NCBI GenBank assembly: GCA_036160575.1
Contig: JAYYDT010000006.1
Location: 1 to 64,000, forward strand
Source: TMED26 sp002694075
GTDB lineage: Bacteria > Pseudomonadota > Alphaproteobacteria > Thalassobaculales > Thalassobaculaceae
DNA: 64,000 bases
Reading direction: 5' to 3'
In this document: positions 1 through 8,462 of the stretch, one piece after another
How positions within the stretch are numbered: position 1 is the stretch's first letter
Layout of the letters: each line of letters begins with the position of its first letter
The notes under the pieces: model-generated
Database searches by the model: none
The model's input: the letters and a program-made list of their open reading frames with translations, nothing else
What the model was told of the DNA's origin: nothing
Program-made: the position numbers and the translations under genes

Positions 1-1037
1 TGGACCCATTGGACGGCCGCGCCGTCTGTTCGGTCGGTGGCCAGAAAAATCGAATGCAGTAAAACGTCGAGGGCGCACACATCGGCGGCCGGCCGGGCGG
101 CAGGGCCAGCAATCGCGGCCGCCACGCCTGAGATAATGAAGCCCAAGCCAACTAGGGCAGCGGTGTCGTCATTCCTGCCCTTGACAGTATGGGCCACTGC
201 CAGGCCTAAATCGACCATCGCGCCGCCGACCGGCAACATCCCTTCCTTGAACACCGCTTTACCGGCCAGCAAGGCTTCGACTGCGCGACCGACGCGCGTT
301 GACGCTTGATGGTAGAGATCGGCTGCTTTGACCAAGGCCGCCGCCTGCGCCGGCAGGCGCGGGGCCAGGCTCGCGCGCACCATGAGAATTTGGCGATGGG
401 CGCAGGTCGCCCATTTGATCGGCCCACCACCGGCCTCGAACAGGGTCAGGTGGTTAGCGCCGGGTGCCGGCGTCGTTAGGCCGGGGCGATAGTGGGCGGC
501 CCAGCCGGCCAGAAAGTTCAAAAGGGCGAAATCGGCTTGGTATTTCTCGGCGCGCGACAAGCTGTCTTGATATTCGCCGGCCTTAAAGCTGGCGCGCGCA
601 TTCTCGAAGTCACCGAGCGCGAGATAGCTGAGACCGAGGTAATAAAACACCATCGCCCGCTCAAACGGCTCGCCCTTGAAATCTTTGACGTCCTCGCGGG
701 CGAAATTAGAGCGTGCCAGTTCCGCGGCGGGGTTGTCGGCGTAGACGGTTTCGATGGCTTGGGCGGCGTTCTCCAACTGCGCCTGAGCCAGGCGCGGTCG
801 GCCCAGTTCGAAGGCCAGGAAACCAATCCGGCCATGGTTCAACACCGCGTTGCGTGGGCCCTGGGCCAGTAAGGTTTCGACATAAGGGGCCAGGACCGCA
901 GGTTTATCGGCCATCGCGACGGCCAGTTCGGCGGCGGGGACCGGCCGCTCCCAGGCCCGCTGAGGGCCGGCGCAGGCGACCGCCAAGGCGACCGGGATCA
1001 CCGCCCCCCACGCCAATGCCCTGCGCTGCGTTTTCAT
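1..1037 (-). CDS. COG3014-like TPR lipoprotein, 3' end cut by window edge
   Basis: The frame is open from an ATG at 1037 to the window's left edge, giving about 345 codons. The N-terminus is basic then hydrophobic and ends in an AVACAG stretch, a weak lipobox, so it is probably an exported lipoprotein. Residues about 60-170 are helical and TPR-like (for example YYLGLSYLALGDFENARASF), and a hydrophobic glycine/alanine-rich segment follows near residues 270-310. This pattern resembles the uncharacterised COG3014 family, which commonly sits beside LpoB-type lipoproteins. It lies 24 bases downstream of the LpoB-like gene on the same strand, so the two are probably one operon acting at the outer membrane or in the periplasm. 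The molecular function is not known. Confidence 0.7.
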   Translation of the reverse strand, partial: MKTQRRALAWGAVIPVALAVACAGPQRAWERPVPAAELAVAMADKPAVLAPYVETLLAQGPRNAVLNHGRIGFLAFELGRPRLAQAQLENAAQAIETVYADNPAAELARSNFAREDVKDFKGEPFERAMVFYYLGLSYLALGDFENARASFKAGEYQDSLSRAEKYQADFALLNFLAGWAAHYRPGLTTPAPGANHLTLFEAGGGPIKWATCAHRQILMVRASLAPRLPAQAAALVKAADLYHQASTRVGRAVEALLAGKAVFKEGMLPVGGAMVDLGLAVAHTVKGRNDDTAALVGLGFIISGVAAAIAGPAARPAADVCALDVLLHSIFLATDRTDGAAVQWV

Positions 1038-1061
1038 CGCCCGCCCCGCGCCGCCATCGCC

Positions 1062-1739
1062 CTAGCGATAGACCACGCTGTCGGCGGCGGCCTTGGTGAA
1101 GGAATACAGATTGGTCCAGATTGACAGACCGGTTTCCAAATCGATCATGTCGAAAACGATTTGGGTGAAGCGTTGCGTCATGCCGGTGGTGTTGTCGCGG
1201 CTGTCGAGGGTCGAAATGCGGCCGACCAGGCGATAGTCGGCGCCGGCTTGGCGGGTCACCGCGGCGCGCGTCGCGCGGTCGACCTGGCCGCTGCGCTTGA
1301 GATCGCGTTCGGCGGCGACCACCTGGCGATGCTCGCGGCCGACGAAGGCGAGGCGGCCCTTGGCGGCGCGCGCCAGACCCACCCGCAGGCGGTCGGCGAT
1401 CAGATTGCGATCGATGCGTTGGCTACTGTCGTTGGTGAAATGGGCGGCGTCGATGATCACCCGCGGCGGGGTCGCGGCAGCCGCCAAAAGCGGGACCTGC
1501 AGCAAGTCGCGCATCATCGCGTCGGTCATGGCGACGATGTCCTGTCCTTCGATGCCGACGCCGCTGACCGGGCCCCGTTGGCTGCTGTCGCGGTAGGTGG
1601 TCGCGCTGCCGCCCTCGTTGTGGACGCCGCCGTCCCCGGCGCAGCCGGCGAGCATCAAGGCCATCACCGACAAAACCCGGATGACCACGCGCCGCGGCGT
1701 CCGCGCGCATCGCGGCGGCGGTGTGAGAGTTTCATCCAT
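1062..1739 (-). CDS. LpoB-like penicillin-binding protein activator lipoprotein
   Basis: This 225-residue protein has a signal sequence ending in the lipobox LAGC near residue 33, so it should be lipid-anchored in the outer membrane. The body matches the LpoB fold family: DIVAMTDAMMRDLL, then a beta strand with VIIDAAHFTNDSSQRID, a helix with LIADRLRVGLA, and an ending like FDMIDLETGLSIWTN. In enterobacteria LpoB activates the bifunctional synthase PBP1b; whether this homologue does the same is inference. The start at 1739 is preferred over an upstream in-frame codon at 1766 because GAGGAGG lies just upstream of it. The COG3014-like gene follows after 24 bases. Confidence 0.8.
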   Translation of the reverse strand: MDETLTPPPRCARTPRRVVIRVLSVMALMLAGCAGDGGVHNEGGSATTYRDSSQRGPVSGVGIEGQDIVAMTDAMMRDLLQVPLLAAAATPPRVIIDAAHFTNDSSQRIDRNLIADRLRVGLARAAKGRLAFVGREHRQVVAAERDLKRSGQVDRATRAAVTRQAGADYRLVGRISTLDSRDNTTGMTQRFTQIVFDMIDLETGLSIWTNLYSFTKAAADSVVYR

Positions 1740-1892
1740 GCCTGCACCTCCTCGCGCCCATCGCACCGGCGAGCCTAAAATACAACTATGGCAAGAAAAC
1801 GGCCAATCATGCCGCGGCGGTGGATTTTGGGTCGCCAGGCCCGACCGCCGGCACTAAGCTCGGCGCCGGTGAAGACATAAAGGCCCCGCCCG

Positions 1893-2852
1893 ATGACCCC
1901 AGCCAGTGCCGGCCCGACGCCTGTGATGATTTGGCTCGCCTATGCGGCGGCGTTTTTAGGTGTTTGCGGTCACGCCTCCAGTGAATTCGTGGTCAAACTG
2001 ACCGGTCTTGGCGGGCCCGAGGTGTCGGTTTGGCGCTTTATGATCGGCGGGGCGGCGTTATTGCTGGTGGCTCTGATCACGCCGAGCGCGCGCGATTTGC
2101 TGACGCCCTTGCGGCGGGACTTTTGGCCGATCGTCAGCCTTTCCATCTTTGGCATGACCGCCGGACAGTTCCTGTTTCACTGGGCCTTGGACTATGCCTC
2201 GGTGGTGGAGGTCGCGACTTTGGTGACGACCATGCCGATCCTGGTCGTGTTCGTCGCCAAACTGGTCGACGGCACGGCCATCGGCCCGGCCAAATTGATC
2301 AGTGGCACCGGCGCTTTCCTCGGCTGTGTGTTTTTATTGTCCGATGGTTTCGCGGCCGAGGTCAGCGGCGCCGGCGGCAATCTGACCGGGTTGTTGATGG
2401 CCATCGGCTGCGCCGTCATCGGGGCGGTTTATCTGGTGTTGATCAAACCGTACACGCAGCGCTACGGCGCCATCCGCATGACCACCTACACCTTCGTGCT
2501 GGGTTTTTTCGTGCTGTGGCCGATGGTCGGTTGGCTGTGGGAAATTTGGGTCAATCCGCTGGACCTGTTTGCCCGACCCGGTGACAACGCGGCGGCGATC
2601 GTCGCGCTTGGCGTTTGGAACACGTGTATCGGCTTTATTCTGTGGCTCTGGGGGCTGGCCAATGTGCCCGATGTCGGCCGCGGCAATTACTTGTTCTTTT
2701 TAAAGCCGGTGATCGCCGCCCTGCTGGCTTACGCGATTTTGGGCGATACGATCACCTGGCCGCAGATTCTGGCGGTCGCCGCCATCACCGGGTTTGTCGC
2801 CGCCGAAATCCTCTATGGCGAGCGGCGGCGGCTCAGCGCCGGAGGAAACTAG
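1893..2852 (+). CDS. DMT-superfamily EamA transporter
   Basis: This is a 319-residue integral membrane protein with about ten hydrophobic segments arranged as two similar halves, the usual EamA (drug/metabolite transporter) layout. Recognisable family features are the WRFMIGGAALLLV segment in TM2, the end of the first half around VFLLSDGF, and the second-half signature LKPVIAALLAYAILGDTIT. The family exports or exchanges metabolites across the inner membrane, and the substrate cannot be read from sequence. It is transcribed away from the LpoB-like gene and converges on the small lipoprotein at 2877. No clear Shine-Dalgarno precedes the ATG at 1893, and an ATG at 1926 is a possible alternative. 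Confidence 0.85.
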   Translation: MTPASAGPTPVMIWLAYAAAFLGVCGHASSEFVVKLTGLGGPEVSVWRFMIGGAALLLVALITPSARDLLTPLRRDFWPIVSLSIFGMTAGQFLFHWALDYASVVEVATLVTTMPILVVFVAKLVDGTAIGPAKLISGTGAFLGCVFLLSDGFAAEVSGAGGNLTGLLMAIGCAVIGAVYLVLIKPYTQRYGAIRMTTYTFVLGFFVLWPMVGWLWEIWVNPLDLFARPGDNAAAIVALGVWNTCIGFILWLWGLANVPDVGRGNYLFFLKPVIAALLAYAILGDTITWPQILAVAAITGFVAAEILYGERRRLSAGGN

Positions 2853-2876
2853 CCGAAGAAGTTTAGGGAGGCGTGC

Positions 2877-3251
2877 TCAATAGCGCGCGATCTGCGGCCA
2901 GTCGGAGATCGGGCAGCCCTTGCCCTCGGCGACGTCACGCAGGTAGTCGATGCGGTCGATCATGCTGTTGGCCTCCTCACCGTCGGCGTTTTTGACATCC
3001 AAGGCCAGCCACGCCGGCCACCACAATAAGGTGCCCAGCGCGCCCAGAACCAGATCGGCGGCATCGCGTCCATGATTACGGTCAATTTTGTGGCGCGCGG
3101 CGGCCGCCAGGCTGTGCACCTCGCCGGCCAATTGTTGGCAGGATTTATCGTGGTCGCCGGTTTGGGCCAAAACCGCGAGGTCGGCCTCGCGGCCGGCGCA
3201 GGCGGTCAGGGCGAGGAGGCTGAATAAAAAAACCAAGGTGGCGGCACGCAT
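2877..3251 (-). CDS. Small hypothetical lipoprotein
   Basis: This 124-residue protein has a hydrophobic signal peptide ending in LTACAG, a good lipobox with Cys18. The mature part contains a Cys pair (KSCQQ near residue 38, KGCPI near 113), a hydrophobic patch LVLGALGTLLWWPAWLALDV and a helical stretch. I recognise no family beyond general similarity to small proteobacterial lipoproteins. It converges on the DMT transporter and is divergent from the SDR gene at 3390. The lipobox supports the frame as real, but the ATG at 3251 has no obvious ribosome-binding site. Confidence 0.65.
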   Translation of the reverse strand: MRAATLVFLFSLLALTACAGREADLAVLAQTGDHDKSCQQLAGEVHSLAAAARHKIDRNHGRDAADLVLGALGTLLWWPAWLALDVKNADGEEANSMIDRIDYLRDVAEGKGCPISDWPQIARY

Positions 3252-3389
3252 GAGCGATCGTGGCGGTTGTCAGGACAATGAACTTGTCTTTAAGTGTGCG
3301 CGTGCGCGGCGCGCCGGCGGCGTGGCCAAAGGGATAAACACAAGGGCCGCGGCATAGGCCGCCTAGTCCAACGGGGAGGACCAAGGCCA

Positions 3390-4151
3390 ATGGCCGGAGA
3401 ATTTGATTTAACGGGTAAAACCGCTTTGGTGACCGGTGCCTCGCAAGGGCTCGGACGGCGCTTCGCCGAGGTTTTGGCGGCCCATGGCGCGGCGGTCGCC
3501 TTGGCCGCGCGGCAGACCGATAAACTCGCCGCTCTGGCTGCCGAGATGGAGGGGCGGGGCGGCCGCGCCTTTACCGTGCCGTTGGACGTCACCGATTGCG
3601 CCGCCATCGCGGCGGCGGTGGCCGAGGTCGAGGCCGCCTTCGCCCCCCTCGACATCCTCGTCAATAACGCCGGGGTGGCGGTCACCCGCCGGTTTCTCGA
3701 GGTCACGCCGGAGGATTACGACCGCGTCCTCGACACCAATCTGCGTGGCTGTTTTTTCGTCGCCCAAAGCGTCGCCAAGCGGATGGTCGCGCGCGGCGGT
3801 GGGTCGATCATCAATATCGCCTCGGTCCTTGGCCAAGATGTCATCGGCCAGGTATCGCCCTATTGCGCGTCCAAGGCCGGTCTTCTGCATCTCACCCGGG
3901 CGATGGCGCTGGAATTGGCCAAAACCGGGGTGCGCGTCAACGCCATCGCGCCGGGCTATATCGAAACCCCGATGAACCAAGCGTTTTTCCAATCGCCGCC
4001 CGGTGAAAAAATGATCGCGCGTAAAATGCCGGTGGGCCATTTGGGCCAGCCCGACGACCTGGACGGCGCGCTCCTGCTGCTGGCCGGGCCGGCCTCGCGC
4101 TACATGACCGGCACCACGCTCACCGTCGACGGCGCTTTTACGTTAAGCTGA
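3390..4151 (+). CDS. SDR family oxidoreductase (classical)
   Basis: This is a 253-residue classical short-chain dehydrogenase/reductase, probably a cytosolic NAD(P)-dependent alcohol or ketone reductase. The Rossmann glycine motif TGASQGLG is at residues 15-22, NNAG at 92-95, the catalytic Ser at 145, and the YxxxK motif at Tyr158/Lys162. The end ASRYMTGTTLTVDGAF is typical of the family. The start at 3390 is preferred over one at 3294 because it has GGGGAGGA upstream and fits the usual 250-residue length. Substrate specificity is unknown. It stands alone before the AT-rich region ahead of the aconitase gene. Confidence 0.9.
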   Translation: MAGEFDLTGKTALVTGASQGLGRRFAEVLAAHGAAVALAARQTDKLAALAAEMEGRGGRAFTVPLDVTDCAAIAAAVAEVEAAFAPLDILVNNAGVAVTRRFLEVTPEDYDRVLDTNLRGCFFVAQSVAKRMVARGGGSIINIASVLGQDVIGQVSPYCASKAGLLHLTRAMALELAKTGVRVNAIAPGYIETPMNQAFFQSPPGEKMIARKMPVGHLGQPDDLDGALLLLAGPASRYMTGTTLTVDGAFTLS

Positions 4152-4684
4152 GGACGCCCGAGTACACCCGGCGCGGTCTTGACTTTGTCCCCTAACTTTC
4201 TGAATAGACGTGATTATTTCGAAACGCGCTGGAGGTTTTGGGCGGCTAAATGTCGGCGCTCCGTTGAGACTTTACCGCTGTCCGGGCTTACGCGCGTTTA
4301 GTTTCAAGTCTTTCATCCGGTTATGTGCCTTCAACCTGAATAGTAATCACAGATAATAGAAAGAGTATCTAGATCTATTTAAAACATTAATTTTAATTGA
4401 TTATTTCGCCCCAAATATTTTTAGGAAATTAAGAGAGGCAAGGAAATGGAAAAGGATTATAAAATTGAATAAATAAAAAAATTCTTTGCAGCCATCGGCA
4501 CCCAAAAATTTATCAAGCCGCATAATAATTTCTATGCAACCCGCTAACTTGATTTTTTATTAAACGATAGCGCTTAAGGCGCGCTGCGCTAATTTACCTC
4601 TCGACAATGGATTGCGGTTCAATCAGCCTAGCCGCCAAAATTGGCGTCGACGCCCCGCGAAAACCCAACGGCTGCGAGAACATC
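4152..4684. other. AT-rich non-coding leader upstream of aconitase B
   Basis: No convincing gene lies in these 530 bases. From about 4310 to 4590 the sequence is strikingly AT-rich compared with both sides, with many A/T runs. A possible eight-codon leader peptide (ATG at 4446, stop ending 4472) follows an AGAGAGGCAAGGAA stretch that could bind ribosomes; this is speculative. The region must hold the promoter for the aconitase gene, but I could not pick a confident -35/-10 pair. The composition suggests either acquired DNA or an unusually long regulatory leader. Confidence 0.5.
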
Positions 4685-7450
4685 ATGAGCGCGTTTACAG
4701 ACTACTTGTCGGAAATCGAAGATCGAAAAAAACGGGATCTGCATCCAAAACCCATCGAGGATGGCGCCCTCGTCGAGGATTTGATTGCTCAAATCAAGGA
4801 CTCGGATAACCAACATCGTGCCGCGTCCCTCGACTTTTTGATCTACAACACGCTCCCTGGCACGACCAGCGCGGCGGGGGTTAAGGCGGGCTTTTTAAAG
4901 GAAATTATTCTTGGCCAGGCCGACGTCAAAGAGATCACGCCAGCATTCGCCTTCGAGCTGCTGGGGCATATGAAAGGCGGCCCGTCGGTGGCGGTGCTGC
5001 TCGATTTGGCACTGGCCGACGATGCGGATATCGCGAAAGAAGCGGCCGCGGTCCTGAAGACACAAGTCTTCCTTTACGACGCCGATACCGCCCGCTTGGA
5101 AGCCGCCTACAAAGCTGGCAGCGCGATCGCCGAAGATATCCTCAAAAGCTACGCCGACGCCGAATTCTTCACTAGCCTGCCGGAGATCGAAGAAGAGATC
5201 AAAGTCGTGACTTATGTCGCCGCCGAGGGGGATATTTCGACCGATTTGATGTCGCCCGGCGCCGAGGCGCACTCGCGGGCCGACCGGGAATTGCATGGTA
5301 AAAGCTTCATCTCCGAACGGGCGCAAAAAGAGATTGAGGCTCTGAAGATCCAGCATCCTGGAAAACGTCTCATGATGATCGCCGAGAAGGGCACGATGGG
5401 GGTCGGTTCGTCCAGGATGTCGGGCATCAACAACGTCGCCCTGTGGATGGGGGAGCAGGCCAGCCCTTATGTGCCCTTCGTCAATATCGCGCCGATTGTC
5501 GCCGGCACCAACGGGATCTCACCGATCTTCCAAACCACGGTCGGGGTCACCGGGGGGATCGGCCTCGACCTTAAGAACTGGGTCAAGACCATCGGCGAGG
5601 ATGGCAAGGTCCTGGTCAACAATGACGGCAACCCGATCCTGCAGGAAAAATACTCGGTCGCCACCGGCACGGTTCTCACCGTCAACACCAAAACCCAAAA
5701 ACTCATGAACGAGGACGGTTCCGAAGAACTGTCCGACGTCAGCGCGGCGTTCTCGCCGCAATCGATCGAGTTTATGAAAGCCGGTGGTTCCTACGCCATC
5801 GACTTTGGCAAAAAGCTCCAGATCTTCGCCGCCGAGACTCTTGGCGTGGCGCCGAAGCCCGTCTTCGCGGCCCCCAAAATCGTCTCTCATCCGGGCCAAG
5901 GATTGACCGCGGTCGAAAAGATTTTCAACGCCAACGCCGTTGGCCTGCCGGAGGGCACCGTCCTGCACGCGGGATCCGACGCGACGGTGAAAGTGAATAT
6001 CGTCGGCTCGCAGGATACCACCGGGCCGATGACGGTGCAGGAACTGGAAGCGATGGCCGCGACCACCATTTCCCCGGTCCTCGACGGCGCCTATCAGTCC
6101 GGCTGTCACACCGCCTCGGTATGGGACAAGAAAGCCCAGGCCAATACGCCTAAACTCATGGCCTTCATGAATAAATTCGGTCTCGTCACGGGGCGCGATC
6201 CGAAGGGTCAGTATCACGCGATGACCGACGTCATTCACAAGGTCTTGAACGACATCACCATCGACGACCGGGCGATCATTATCGGCGGGGATTCCCATAC
6301 GCGGATGTCCAAGGGCGTCGCGTTTGGCGCGGATTCGGGTACCGTCGCCCTCGCGCTGGCGCTCGGTCAAGCAAGTCTACCGGTTCCGGATTCCGTCAAG
6401 GTGACCTTCAAGGGCAAGATGGGCGACCACATGGACTTCCGCGATGTCGTCCACGCGACGCAAGCCCAGATGCTCGCGCAGTTTGACGGCGAAAATGTTT
6501 TTCAGGGCCGCGTCATCGAGGTGCATATCGGGACGTTGTTGGCCGACCAAGCCTTCACCTTCACCGATTGGACGGCCGAAATGAAGGCGAAGGCGTCGAT
6601 CTGTATCTCCAACGACGACACCCTGATCGAATCCCTCGAAATCGCCAAAGCGCGTATCCAGGTCATGATCGATAAGGGCATGGAGATCGGCTCCGGCATG
6701 CTGCGGGGGCTCATCGACAAAGCCGATGCGCGGATCGCCGGCATTCGATCCGGCGCGCAACCCGCGCTGAAGCCGGACGATAACGCCAAATACTCCGCCG
6801 AAGTGGTGATCGATCTGGACGCGATTAACGAACCGATGATCGCCGATCCCGACGTTGACAATATCGACGTCGCCAAACGCTACACCCACGACACCATTCG
6901 GCCGATTTCCTTCTACGGGTCCGAGAAGAAGGTCGACCTGGGCTTTGTTGGATCATGCATGGTGCACAAGGGCGATATGAAGATCATCGCCCAAATGTTC
7001 CGCAATGTCGAAAAGACCGAGGGCAAGGTGGCGTTCAAGGCGCCTTTGGTGGTCGCGCCGCCGACCTACAATATCGTCGATGAGCTAAAGGCCGAAGGCG
7101 ATTGGGAAATCCTGCAGAAATACGCCGGGTTTGAATTTGATGACGCGGCGCCTAAAACCGAACCACGCAAGGCCTATGAGAACATTCTTTATCTCGAACG
7201 TCCCGGCTGTAATCTTTGCATGGGCAACCAGGAAAAAGCGGCCAAAGGCGACACGGTGATGGCCACCTCGACCCGTCTTTTCCAAGGCAGGGTCGTCGCC
7301 GATTCCGACGAGAAAAAGGGCGAGTCTCTGCTGGCCTCGACTCCGGTTGTTGTTTTGTCGACGATCCTCGGCCGCACGCCAAGCATTGAGGAGTATAAGG
7401 CCGCGGTGAACGGCATAAATCTCACGAAATTCGCGCCGCCACGGGCGTGA
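4685..7450 (+). CDS. acnB: Aconitate hydratase B (bifunctional aconitase/2-methylisocitrate dehydratase type)
   Basis: This 921-residue protein interconverts citrate and isocitrate in the TCA cycle. The N-terminal HEAT-like helical domain (about 1-160, including KAGFLKEII and FELLGHMKGG) is followed by the swivel domain and the catalytic domains, with GSQDTTGPMT, GGDSHTRM and FKGKMGD. The [4Fe-4S] cysteines are Cys758 (VGSCM) and Cys842/Cys845 (PGCNLCMGN). It is about 55 residues longer than the E. coli enzyme, with extra sequence around residues 300-400. The start at 4685 is chosen because it aligns with the family N-terminus; an ATG at 4607 would add 26 unrelated residues. Many alphaproteobacteria rely on AcnA, so this B-type enzyme is worth noting. 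Confidence 0.93.
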   Translation: MSAFTDYLSEIEDRKKRDLHPKPIEDGALVEDLIAQIKDSDNQHRAASLDFLIYNTLPGTTSAAGVKAGFLKEIILGQADVKEITPAFAFELLGHMKGGPSVAVLLDLALADDADIAKEAAAVLKTQVFLYDADTARLEAAYKAGSAIAEDILKSYADAEFFTSLPEIEEEIKVVTYVAAEGDISTDLMSPGAEAHSRADRELHGKSFISERAQKEIEALKIQHPGKRLMMIAEKGTMGVGSSRMSGINNVALWMGEQASPYVPFVNIAPIVAGTNGISPIFQTTVGVTGGIGLDLKNWVKTIGEDGKVLVNNDGNPILQEKYSVATGTVLTVNTKTQKLMNEDGSEELSDVSAAFSPQSIEFMKAGGSYAIDFGKKLQIFAAETLGVAPKPVFAAPKIVSHPGQGLTAVEKIFNANAVGLPEGTVLHAGSDATVKVNIVGSQDTTGPMTVQELEAMAATTISPVLDGAYQSGCHTASVWDKKAQANTPKLMAFMNKFGLVTGRDPKGQYHAMTDVIHKVLNDITIDDRAIIIGGDSHTRMSKGVAFGADSGTVALALALGQASLPVPDSVKVTFKGKMGDHMDFRDVVHATQAQMLAQFDGENVFQGRVIEVHIGTLLADQAFTFTDWTAEMKAKASICISNDDTLIESLEIAKARIQVMIDKGMEIGSGMLRGLIDKADARIAGIRSGAQPALKPDDNAKYSAEVVIDLDAINEPMIADPDVDNIDVAKRYTHDTIRPISFYGSEKKVDLGFVGSCMVHKGDMKIIAQMFRNVEKTEGKVAFKAPLVVAPPTYNIVDELKAEGDWEILQKYAGFEFDDAAPKTEPRKAYENILYLERPGCNLCMGNQEKAAKGDTVMATSTRLFQGRVVADSDEKKGESLLASTPVVVLSTILGRTPSIEEYKAAVNGINLTKFAPPRA

Positions 7451-7504
7451 TGATTGGCCAGGTGGCTCGGAACTATCCGGGCCAGAACCGCCAGAAGACC
7501 TGAA

Positions 7505-7535
7505 CGGCGCCGCGGGCGAATTTCACGCGGCGCCG
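7505..7535. terminator. Hairpin between convergent acnB and crotonase gene
   Basis: A perfect 10-bp stem, CGGCGCCGCG pairing with CGCGGCGCCG, encloses an 11-base loop in the gap between acnB (stop 7450) and the minus-strand gene ending at 7645. There is no T-run, so it is either a factor-assisted or bidirectional terminator or an mRNA end stabiliser. Confidence 0.55.
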
Positions 7536-7644
7536 AAACCTCCGACCTCACCGGCCTGAAAACCGGGACCACGCCGGGCATGGGCGTGGCCCGCCGGATC
7601 GTCTATGGCGGCGGCGCGCGCAAGGACGTCGCCCCGCCGTCAGG

Positions 7645-8439
7645 TCAGCGGCCCTGGAAGCGCGGCTTGCGTTTTTCCATGAACGCCAGGCGACCTTCCT
7701 GGTAGTCCTCGCTGGAGAAGCAGGTTTCGACCAATTCACGGCACAGTTCCAGGTCTTGCCCAGCGTCCGGCTTGCCCAGTTCGATGATGGTCTGTTTGAC
7801 CGCGGCGATGGTCAGCGGCGCGTTATTGGCGATGGTCTCGACATATTGGGCGACCAGGCCGTCCAATTCCGCCTCCGGCACCACCCGATTGACGAGGCCC
7901 ATGATGCGGGCGTCCTCGGCGGTGAACTGGCGGGCGGTGTAGAAAATCTCGGCGGTGAAGGCCGGCCCAACCAATTCGCGCAAGGTGCGCACCCCGCTGG
8001 CGGCATAGCCGAGGCCAAGCTTGGCGGCCGGCACGGCGAAGGTCGATTTGTCCGACACCAGACGCAGGTCACAGTCGATGGCGATCGCCAAGCCGCCGCC
8101 GATGCAATAGCCGTTGACCCGCGCGATGGTCGGCTTGCGCAGGTTTTTAAGCGCCACATGCATGGCCTCGACGGCCCGACCATAGTCCAACTGCGCTTCG
8201 AAATTGGCCCGCTCGTCGGCGAATTTGGAAATATCCGCGCCGGCCACAAAGGCCCGGTCGCCGGCGCCGGTCAGGATCACCACCCGCACCGTGTCGTCCT
8301 CGCCGGCGGCGTTCAACAGATCGGCGGCGGCCAACCACATGTCCTTCGACATGGCGTTCAGCCGGTCCGGGTTGTTGAAGGTGATGGTCAGGCAAGCGCC
8401 CTCGCGGTGGGTCAAAATACGGTCGGTGACGGTGGTCAT
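7645..8439 (-). CDS. Enoyl-CoA hydratase/isomerase-fold (crotonase family) protein lacking both catalytic Glu
   Basis: This 264-residue crotonase-fold protein should act on a CoA thioester. The oxyanion-hole regions are present (AFVAGADI; NGYCIGGGLA). Aligned to rat enoyl-CoA hydratase, Glu144 (GGGCELA) is replaced by Ala (GGGLAIA) and Glu164 (PEI) by Ala (PAAKLGLG). Simple hydratase chemistry is therefore unlikely, and isomerase, thioesterase or decarboxylase activity is possible. The ATG at 8439 is preceded by TGGAG; a TTG at 8466 overlapping the upstream stop is the alternative. It lies directly downstream of a family III CoA-transferase, so the pair probably activates and then transforms one acid. 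Confidence 0.85.
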   Translation of the reverse strand: MTTVTDRILTHREGACLTITFNNPDRLNAMSKDMWLAAADLLNAAGEDDTVRVVILTGAGDRAFVAGADISKFADERANFEAQLDYGRAVEAMHVALKNLRKPTIARVNGYCIGGGLAIAIDCDLRLVSDKSTFAVPAAKLGLGYAASGVRTLRELVGPAFTAEIFYTARQFTAEDARIMGLVNRVVPEAELDGLVAQYVETIANNAPLTIAAVKQTIIELGKPDAGQDLELCRELVETCFSSEDYQEGRLAFMEKRKPRFQGR

Positions 8440-8462
8440 AAACGGGCTCCAGGCAACGGGGG

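Noticed and set aside
4446..4472. Eight-codon ORF as a firm gene
   Set aside because: Too short to support from one sequence; only mentioned as a possible leader peptide within the AT-rich region.
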